A stretch of 64,000 bases of DNA from Bathymodiolus brooksi (lineage: Eukaryota; Mollusca; Bivalvia; Mytilida; Modiolidae): positions 104,933,689-104,997,688 of the forward strand of contig OY804578.1 in NCBI GenBank assembly GCA_963680875.1, given 5' to 3'. The translations under genes were made by a program, and so were the position numbers. Position 1 is the stretch's first letter; each line of letters starts with the position of its first letter. Of the stretch, positions 56,420 to 64,000 are shown piece by piece. Under the pieces are notes generated by a model. It had not been told where the DNA came from. It saw only the letters and a program-made list of their open reading frames with translations, and searched no databases.

Positions 56420-57330
56420 CCAAAACGATTTCAATAAGTGGTTGGAATGTGAATGGGTTGTTTAGAAAATTAATGAAACTAGAGTAAGCAAACTGGATGA
56501 CATTTATTTCAAACATTCTATGAAATCGGATATTATTTTCTTATCTGAAACCCATTTAAGTTACAAAGATCCAATTTTTTATGAGGGTTACAAATGTTTC
56601 TTCCATTGTAGGTCTAAAAACCTAGTAGAAAGAGAGGGGGGCTTGCTGTTTTGATAAAACGAACAATACTTAATGGTATATCTTTAATTGATAAATCAGT
56701 TCCTGATATTATGTGGTTTAAGCTTGATTCAAACTTTTGGGCTTCAAAAAGGATTTATATATATGTTTTTATTATACATCTCACCTGCTAACTCCTTTTA
56801 TACAATACCTACAGGTGTTGATCAACAAATTTTCTCAAAAGTAGAGGATGATGTTACTAAATACAATGCTAATGGTGATATCTTAATTATGGGTGATTTA
56901 AACACTCATATTAATTGTAATGAGAGAGATTTTATAAAAAATGATTTAGATGATGTTCTAGATAGTTTTTTGCCAGTTAATTATATTGCAGACAATGTTC
57001 ATATGTTGTGTAATACTCGGGTTCATCAAAATACAAATTGTTATGGAAAATGTGTACTTGAATTATGTAATGATAGTCAACTTAGGATATTGAATGGTAG
57101 GACTCTTGTTGACACTGCTGGAAAAGCAACATTTTTTAGCCAGAACGGTGTATCCATAGATGATTACTGCATATGCAGTTCTTCGTTTTTATCTAATATT
57201 GTTAACTTTCAAGTTGATGAATTTATACCTAATGTATCTGATCATTGTCCAATAACTGTAATGTTCTGTCACAATATTCTGAACATATTTCATCCAGTAC
57301 ACTTAGGCCCTTGCCATTTAATATAAAGTG
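56420..57330 (+). pseudogene. LINE ORF2, AP-endonuclease domain
   Basis: It starts ISISGWNVNGLF (metal-binding Asn). A frameshift follows, then DIIFLSETHLSYKDP (the catalytic Glu box), GDLNTHINCNERDF (GDxN box) and, at the end, PNVSDHCPITVMF (SDH box). It would nick target DNA. It is broken by frameshifts near 56480, 56640 and 56770. Confidence 0.8.
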
Positions 57331-57559
57331 GACAAAAGATGTTGAAAACAAATTTGTATCTAACCCCGAAAACAATGATTTTAGAGGTATTTTTAATAAA
57401 TTAGACAATTTCACACAAAAATATATACAATCAAATTTTATATAAAAAAAATCATGAGTCTGAGGCATGTAGTTCAAACGCACATACTGTTATATGTAAC
57501 AATGAACTCGATGACATTGATACAAGTTTTTCTGAAACTTTGAAAAATGCAGCCATTGG

Positions 57560-59606
57560 AGCAAATAAAGGTAGAAATATAAGATCTAGTAAATTTTTAA
57601 AAAAGACATAAAGATAAATATTGGCATGATATTGATTGTAAATCTAAATTACGACATAAAAAAAGCCTTGGGCGATTGTTGAGTGACCCCCCTTGGGACA
57701 AATCTTTAAGGTTAAAAGTCATGTATGAGGAAAAAAAACAGTATAATAAACTTGTGCGCAAAAAACATAGGATATTTAAATACAAATTATTACAGAATCT
57801 TATTGAATCATCTGATAATAACCCCACAGAGTTTTGGAAAATTGTAAATTTATTAAAAGAAAAAAAGTGTGAAGATCCTAGTCAAAATATATCACCTCAG
57901 GGATGGTATGATTCCTTCAATACATTGATGAACCTGAAATATGATAATAACGTTAATGTTAAAAATATTTGTAAATATGTTGATTCTAATTCAGATGAGT
58001 TGAATGCTGACATCACAGCTGAGGAGGTAATTAAAGCTGTTAAATCATTGAAAATTAAAAAAAAATCTTGTGGTTTTGATTGTATAACAAATGAGATGAT
58101 AAAGGTATATATACTGATATTTTAAAATCTGGTATATACCCTTCATTATGAAGGGATAATTTTATTAAGCCACTTTTTAAAGGCGGATGTCCATATAATC
58201 CATCATGCTATATAGACATTGTCATATTTAATTGTTTGAGTAATTTTTTTTATTAGAATACTATGTAATAGATTAGATAACTATCTTGATAAAAACAATA
58301 CTATATGTCCAGAACAGATAGGCTTTAGAAAAGGGTACAGACGAAGTGATCATGTGTTTACACTCAAAACACTTATAGATAAATTTTTTAAGAAAAATAA
58401 ATATCTTTTTGCTTTGCTTCGTAGATTTAAAGAAAGCGTTTGATACCGCGAACAGACAGGCTCTGCTGTATAAGGTTTCAAAATATAATGTAGATGGTAG
58501 ATTTGATAATATTCTGGAGGATATGTATAAAGATGTTTTATTCTCGATTAAACTTCCAGATGGCATCACTGAGACATTCAATTCTAGTATTGGTGTAAAA
58601 CAAGCTGTATTTTAACCCCGTTTTATTCTCTTTATATATTAATGATTTAGTTAACAATTTTGATTCAACATGTGATCTTGTATATGTAATCGACAGGAAA
58701 GTTTCGTGTCTTATGTATGCTGATGATCTAGTTCTTTTGTCACAATCTTATGAAGGTATACAGTCCTTGCTTGAAAGGTTTAAATCTTTTTGTGACACAT
58801 GGAACCTTAAGGTAAATGTAGATAAGACAAAAATAATGATATCTAATAAGTCATGAAAAATATTGAAAAGATTTTCATTTAGGTATGAGAACCAAAATAT
58901 TGAAATCACTAATGAGTATAAATATCTTGGTATCATTTTTAAACCTTCTGGAACTTTTTCATATGCTACTAGTCATCTGTCTAAGAAAGCTAGTAAAGCT
59001 ATATTTTGTATCAGAAAATCCTTATTTTCAGACAGAATTAATTTAGTTTCACATTCAAAACTTTTTGAAGCTTGCGTTAAACCTATTCTTCTCTACTGTA
59101 GTGAGATATGGTGTCTTCCTTTGTTTGTTAATGAAAATAGTTCTATTGAATCAAAGTATGACTCTTTCATACCCAAAACAATTCAGATAAAATATGCTAA
59201 GTATATCTTAGGTGTTGACAAATCCGCTACTAATCTGGCTGTCATGTCTGAACTTGGATTATTTCCCCTTGCTATAAGTACTTTTAGAGCTGCACTTGGT
59301 TTTTGGTTACATATTATAAACATGGATGATTCTTTCTTAGTAAAGAATGCATTTAGTGATAATTATATTCTAAAAGATAGCTTCTGTGGTAAGATTAAGT
59401 TATTATTGGACAGACTAGGTTTTGCACATGTTTGGGACAATCAAGGCTCTTTCTCTAAAGCTAGGTTCCTTCATGCCGTTGAAGAAAAATTAAAGCAAAA
59501 TTTCATAGAATATTGGAAATTAAAAATATGTGATGATGATAATAAAGTTAATGGTAATAAGTTAAGAATATATAGAAAGTTAAAACTGAACATTTTTTAT
59601 ATCTAG
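57560..59606 (+). pseudogene. LINE ORF2, reverse transcriptase domain
   Basis: Fingers: ITAEEVIKAVKSLKIKKKSC. Then CPEQIGFRKGYRRSDHVFTL, FVDLKKAFDTANRQALLY (first catalytic Asp), and CLMYADDLVLLSQSYEG (YADD active site). Next come WNLKVNVDKTKIM, NEYKYLGIIFKPSG and a long connection region with ILLYCSEIWCLPLF. The motif order is complete, but at least four frame changes or stops occur (near 58125, 58220, 58430, 58615 and 58856). The enzyme is therefore not made as one protein. Confidence 0.85.
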
Positions 59607-59679
59607 ATGTTGACAGAAGTGCAATTTCTTGTTTTGTCAAAATCGTATCAGCAATAGTATTCTTCTCAATATAGAAAAG

Positions 59680-59957
59680 GTAGACATTTAAAAATACCAG
59701 TTGAACAAAGAATTTGTCCACTATGTAAGCAAGAAATCGAGGATGAATATCATGTTATCATGAAATGTCAGAATTTAGATGAACTGAGAAACAAATTGTG
59801 TGACGAAATTATTTCAGTTGTTCCTCATTTTTCAGCCATGAACAACACAGAGAAATTCAATTTTATTTCAAGCAGTCAAGATCTAGACATAAGTAAAATT
59901 CTTGTGATCAGCGTATTTAATATGTACAATTTAAATAAATCCCTGAAAGGGATGTAA
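59680..59957 (+). pseudogene. LINE ORF2 C-terminal zinc-knuckle region
   Basis: ICPLCKQEIEDEYHVIMKC gives a C-x2-C...H...C pattern just after the RT, typical of this LINE group. It is then helical to the TAA at 59955. A frame break near 59606-59690 separates it from the RT. Confidence 0.75.
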
Positions 59958-60133
59958 TGTAATATATACCCATTAGTATTATATGATAGATACATTATGT
60001 ACGACGGGAAATAACTCCTGCTTGTCTCCTCAGCTATGATGCTTTATATGTTTGTATTGTGTATTTTGTATTGTTTTTGATGATAATCCATTTGCTGGAT
60101 TTTATATCAATAAATAATTTGAATTTGAATTTG

Positions 60134-60716
60134 TACACACAAGCCAAATTGCACGTGTAAAATATAGATCTACATATAGGTATTAATCAAATAAATAAAC
60201 TGCAATAATCAACAAGTAATCAAAGAAAGATTACTCTAGAACCTACATGCTAGCACCTCCCATATCACTTCTATATATGTAATTCTAATATTACGTCATT
60301 CTTCCGCTTTGCAAACAAACGAGCGATTTACTTACAAATGTAGATGGAAAAATATCATTAGCACATGCGCGGTACACACATTTAAGCCAGGCGATACAAT
60401 CACAAAATACAATTATTTATACTGTTGTTAACGTTTTAAGCATCTATTTTCACTGAAAATAATCAACATATCCAAAATGAATAAATATTCGATGCGCAAT
60501 TAAATTGTGCAAGCACAATATTATTGTTACTGATGTTCAATCAAAAAGACTGACGTTCCCGTCGTGAAGGCACACGTTGATGAGTTATCGTCTGATCGAA
60601 TTTGGCAGCATAAATTGTGTGCGACATTGCCCGCAAGCGTAAATATAAATAACCGTCTCTCCTATCAAGGTATACTACCGTATTTGTACTATTATGCATG
60701 TCAGAATCGAACTAAT
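60134..60716. other. Intergenic, no gene seen
   Basis: AT-rich; nothing recognised. Confidence 0.5.
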
Positions 60717-60824
60717 TCATGGAAGCCATATTGTGTTGTGAGTTTTAACATGGGTTGGGAGGATATTGGTCATTTGTTTCCTCCAACCCATGTTAAAACT
60801 CACAACACAATATGGCTGCCATGA
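60717..60824. repeat. Inverted repeat, arms of about 44 bp
   Basis: Left TCATGGAAGCCATATTGTGT... to ...AACATGGGTTGG pairs with right CCAACCCATGTT... to ...AATATGGCTGCCATGA, with one mismatch and a loop of about 20 bp. Probably a foldback element. Confidence 0.85.
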
Positions 60825-60986
60825 TTTTTTTCTTAAACAATGACATTTCATTTCTGAACCATAGACAGATGATGACTTCAATGAACACAATTTTCAAATA
60901 GGATGACCCAAGACTATTTGTACCAAAAGTTGAATTCATTTTACCTTGTGAATATGAATGAAATTGCTTTGTTTTAATTTCTTTCT

Positions 60987-61357
60987 AACCGCATCGGTGG
61001 TGTAATGGCTAGCTTGCTCGCCTCAAGTGCGGTAAATCGTGGGTTCGAGCCGCAATCAGGTCAAACTAAAGACTATAAAATTGATATTTGTTGCTTTTCC
61101 GATAATCACACAGCATTAAGGAGAAAGAGTCAAGACTGGTTCGCTCGGAATCAGGATACTGTGTCCGAGTGAGGGTACATGTCTATCTACTCACTGTTGT
61201 ATCAGTGAGCTAGTACTATGCATATCTAACTAATCGCGTTGGTCTAGTACAAAGCAGACCTCATCATCATCTCATTGAAAATTTATTTGTTCTCGCCATG
61301 ATATAACTGACAAAATGCCCAGTTGGCGTTAAACAACAACCACCCACTCACTCACTT
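60987..61357 (+). mobile_element. SINE-A copy, best preserved
   Basis: Head AACCGCATCGGTGGTGTAAT with A box TGGTGTAATGGCTAGC and B box GGGTTCGAGCC; body ACTAAAGACTATAAAATTGA and CTCGGAATCAGGATACTGTG; tail CGCCATGATATAACTGA, GTTGGCGTTAAACAACAACC and CACTCACTCAC. The tail resembles that of SINE-B. Confidence 0.85.
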
Positions 61358-61574
61358 AATTGTTTTCTTGCATATATTAACCACGGCAAAAACGTTTTAT
61401 AGACGGGGTCAACGTACATTAACAAAAACCACAAAGGCACTTTTTATTCAAATTTATTTTCATTCTAGCGGAACATCTTGGATGACAGACAAGGTCACTG
61501 TCCACATTTAAGGAAGAGTATCATCCAAGGTGTTGGCACAACTTCACTTTGGCCGTTTGCTCTGGTGAAAGGAG

Positions 61575-61640
61575 AGCTTAAAGATACCACGGGAGCAATC
61601 AGAATCCGTATATCTAAGAAGAACAGACAACACAGTGGCC
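61575..61640 (+). repeat. Dispersed repeat family C fragment
   Basis: AAAGATACCACGGGAGCAAT, then AGAAGAACAGACAACACAGT; it stops where a SINE-B begins. Confidence 0.6.
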
Positions 61641-61659
61641 ATATACAACTCATATAAGC

Positions 61660-61842
61660 CTATCATCTTTGCAAATTACAAAATGGGTACACTCGACTCG
61701 CAGCTGCAAGTGACAAAGTTTACCAGTGCTAGTCCATGGTCGGTGGTTCTCGGCGGGTACTCCGTCTTCTTCCACCACTAAAACTGGTCGCCATGATATA
61801 GCTGAAATATTGCTGAAAGTGGCGTTAAACACCGAAAAAAAA
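61660..61842 (+). mobile_element. SINE-B copy, variant body
   Basis: GTACACTCGACTCGCAGCTG, GGTGGTTCTCGGCGGGTACT, then CGCCATGATATAGCTGAAAT and GTGGCGTTAAACACC. The body matches 6137-6380 better than the other copies, so two subfamilies exist. The head is truncated. Confidence 0.7.
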
Positions 61843-62268
61843 ATAATCTATCTAAATAAAACTTATCTTATCTTATTTTGTCTAGATGTTACAACAATAA
61901 GTAATTGTTTATCAAACCGAGATGTTTCCACGTGCTGAAAATGAATAGATTTAGCCTATATTTATAACTTTATGTTTCTCTTGCCATTTGATAGTGATAA
62001 AGGTTCTACCCTATCTGATATATACCGTGTATTCTTGCACCTGCTGTTAAACATTTATATGTTACCGGAAGAGGTTACTATGAACAGGTAAGATCAATCA
62101 GAAAAAGGGAAAGTCATCTCTGAATAATTAATACATTTTTATGACGTCACACCATTGTTCGGAAAGTTGATTATTTTTAAGAATTCAGTTTGTTCCTTTG
62201 TTCCTGGGTATTTGTACTTTAACCTTCTACTATTTTAGTATCGTAGCCTTAAAACATATTATGCATAA
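61843..62268. other. Intergenic, no gene seen
   Basis: Nothing recognised. Confidence 0.5.
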
Positions 62269-62344
62269 GATACAGTACTATTGAAACAAAAGAAGTGGTT
62301 CGTATTGGACATAAGGGTTTCTTTTGTTTCAATAGTTCTGTATC
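62269..62344. repeat. Inverted repeat, 26-bp arms
   Basis: GATACAGTACTATTGAAACA...AAGAA pairs with TTCTT...TGTTTCAATAGTTCTGTATC with one mismatch and a short loop. Confidence 0.85.
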
Positions 62345-62772
62345 TAACTTTGTACAATAATGATGCTATCATTTATAAAAAAAAATATAAAAAAGTCGTG
62401 AGAATCATTTTTTTTGTGAACGAGCTTACCTAATTTTCCGATTACAGCATTGGTCAAATTATAAAGCTCGTTCATAAAAAGAATTGCAAAAAACAGCGTG
62501 CTGTTTCAGCACAGGGGTTCGTTTAGTGTGATTTGTAGGAGGTCAAAATATAATCCAACACAAAATACCAAAAACAAATAAATAAGATTCTTACTGTCAA
62601 TTTTCAAATCGTTAATTTCGATCACTAAATAACCAACAATTTCTCTCACCGGGCCCCAGAGCGTCACAAATTTAATAAATTTGACGGTAAACCCTACCTA
62701 TCGTTCTACTTTTCATTTCGGACGCTGTTTTGGAACATTTTGTGGCCCGTTGACAACATTCGGACGGGTACT
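62345..62772. other. Intergenic, possibly 5' region of an unrecognised gene
   Basis: GAACGAGCTTACCTAATTTT and TAAAGCTCGTTC form a loose inverted pair near 62418-62475. The stretch 62640-62770 is less AT-rich. No promoter element can be supported. Confidence 0.35.
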
Positions 62773-62831
62773 ATGACTGGAAGTTTGATCAGTTCTCGAA
62801 ACACATCAGAACAGATTCATGCAGTAAACAG
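62773..62831 (+). CDS. Possible first coding exon of an unrecognised gene
   Basis: The ATG at 62773 opens MTGSLISSRNTSEQIHAVN and reaches AACAG|GTAATT, a fair donor, in phase 2; another donor-like GGTAAG lies 10 bases on. No domain. The partner exon is not identified, and 63577-63799 is open in phase 0, so the two do not join directly. Weak. Confidence 0.25.
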
Positions 62832-63261
62832 GTAATTTCCGGTAAGTACCGAAAGTCATTCCGCTGCAAATATTTTTTGGGGTTGGAAATTACAAACAAG
62901 TCTTCCACTTCCATTCATATGTATATGGATTGCTGGGAATATGTTTTCAACTTTGTATACTGTATTTAGTTGTTAATACCACTTGAAAATATTAATGGAA
63001 GTTATTGTACTTTTACATGTACACTGACATCCAATTGGTGGAAGTTATTGAATCCTATAAATTCCACCCCAACGTATATTTTTAGGAATTATTATACCTA
63101 GAACTTCATTCACTAATTCGTCACTCATCAGTAAAAGAATAACGAATCGAAAAAGTCATTTGTGACGTTTCTGAAGGATGGGATAAGTACTTATTTTTCC
63201 TTGACGGATGGAAGATCAGTCGTATCAGTCATCTGATTGCTCGCACTTAGTCATGTATTAT
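62832..63261. other. Intergenic or intronic, nothing seen
   Basis: AT-rich sequence; no exon or repeat recognised. Confidence 0.45.
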
Positions 63262-63386
63262 AGAATAAAGGGCATTTTGTTTTTTGATACTGTCTTTATA
63301 AGGGCCATTATCTGGCGAACCCGATAGGGAGAGCCATATGATGGTCCTGGTAAAGACGGTATCGAAAACAAATAGCCCTTTATTTT
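63262..63386. repeat. Inverted repeat with AATAAAGGGC arms
   Basis: Left AATAAAGGGCATTTTGTTTT...GATACTGTCTTTA pairs with right TAAAGACGGTATCGAAAACA...AGCCCTTTATT, arms of about 45 bp with several mismatches. Foldback MITE-like. Confidence 0.75.
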
Positions 63387-63576
63387 GTTTATCGGTAATT
63401 TACATGCAAAAATCATTAAAACGTTGGAAAAAAAGATTTTTTGCAGATACAAAAAAGATTTCGGGTCTAAACTCTATTTATTTCCTTGCAAAAGCTATTC
63501 TTTCTTGGGACTACTTTTTAGCGTATTTTGGTTTGTGAAGAGTCATTCATTCAAAACGCACGCGCTTCATTTTCAG

Positions 63577-63799
63577 TTGAACTATGAATGTGACGTCATT
63601 TTCGCCGTTCCTCAAATTTGTGCATATTTTGTGGATAACCCGAATAATTTTGAAATTTATTCATTTAAAATTGCAATAAGTGAACATATATTATTATATT
63701 TTAAGAATTCAAACAGTTTTTTTCTGTGTACACATGATAATGTGCGGCACACGTTGTGTCAAACTGTCATGACTCATGGTGTGCTTTCATTTTCGACAG
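63577..63799 (+). CDS. Possible internal exon, product not recognised
   Basis: Acceptor CGCTTCATTTTCAG and a strong donor CGACAG|GTAAGC bound a 223-base frame (phase 0 in, phase 1 out) with no stop. It encodes CDVIFAVPQICAYFVDNP and CTHDNVRHTLCQTVMTHG. Four Cys are present, so an extracellular domain is conceivable, but I recognise no family. The open frame extends farther upstream, which is usual in AT-rich DNA only by chance. Confidence 0.35.
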
Positions 63800-64000
63800 G
63801 TAAGCATTCCACATACTTCTATCGGTTCATTATATATCTTTATTCTCATACAGCCAAATAAAATGGTACAGAGAAAAATAACAACATAATAATAACATAA
63901 CAAGACTTTTTACAAAGCATACATAGGTTAAGGAACAACAGTGGGTAAGCCAGGAGTACAAAAGACCTTATTGATATGTTTGATAAATACACATAATTTT
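63800..64000. other. Window end, nothing seen
   Basis: AT-rich sequence with no feature recognised. Confidence 0.5.

Larger units (their letters stand above)
53180..60133 (+). mobile_element. CR1-like LINE, near full length, inactivated
   Basis: Order: ORF1 (53207-56096) with a repeat region, coiled coil and SGNH-esterase domain. ORF2 (about 56420-59957) has AP endonuclease, reverse transcriptase and a C-terminal zinc knuckle. The short 3' UTR ends in TTGAATTTGAATTTG with CAATAAATAA just before it. ORF1 with an esterase domain and a short-repeat 3' end fit the CR1/L2 group, but the clade is not proven. Stops and frameshifts break both ORFs at many points. Confidence 0.8.

Noticed and set aside
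10275..61357. tRNA genes suggested by A and B boxes
   Set aside because: The boxes are followed by SINE bodies and recur in many copies; cloverleaf arms are not complete.

Overview
The window is animal nuclear DNA, most likely from a bivalve mollusc and perhaps a mussel-like one. It is AT-rich and gene-poor. The genes that can be seen are split by introns with GT/AG borders. Two tRNA-derived SINE families and several dispersed repeats resemble, from memory and unchecked, repeats that are common in bivalve genomes. No bacterial gene, rRNA, tRNA gene or CRISPR array is present.

Layout. (1) 1-7.45 kb: a tandem dispersed repeat (about 460-bp period) whose second copy is split by a 4.6-kb transposon-like insertion (2312-6907). 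The insertion has TA target duplications, 19-bp terminal inverted repeats and CCAACG-type subterminal repeats. It carries a tyrosine-recombinase C-terminus, a perfect 84-bp inverted repeat and two spliced exons of a DUF4806-like protein. (2) 7.4-13.7 kb: satellites, a MITE, SINEs and inverted GAAAC arrays. (3) 13.74-23.84 kb: the only host-type gene found, eight small exons encoding a death-effector-domain (DED) protein with a second conserved domain and coiled coil. It carries two in-frame TAA codons and its introns are full of SINEs. (4) 24-27.4 kb: small repeats and otherwise empty DNA. (5) 27.4-40.35 kb: a higher-order satellite of about 4.0-4.4-kb units, built on a 30-bp minisatellite and containing two kinds of palindrome. 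(6) 42.4-48.5 kb: two rearranged pieces of a tyrosine-recombinase retrotransposon of Ngaro/DIRS type, lying head to head. One has RNase H, recombinase and SGNH hydrolase on the minus strand; the other has Gag and RT on the plus strand. Split repeats lie around them. A third, unrelated recombinase fragment follows at 48.7 kb. (7) 53.2-60.1 kb: a nearly full-length but dead CR1-like LINE. Its ORF1 contains twelve 48-bp repeats and an SGNH-esterase domain; its ORF2 has endonuclease, reverse transcriptase and a C-terminal zinc knuckle. (8) 60.1-64 kb: hairpin elements, SINEs and two possible exons of an unrecognised gene.

Most coding sequence belongs to mobile elements, none of which looks intact. 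The DED gene would act in death-fold signalling if it is expressed, but its stops and a phase break suggest decay or a missed exon. All family names come from reading motifs; no database search was possible.
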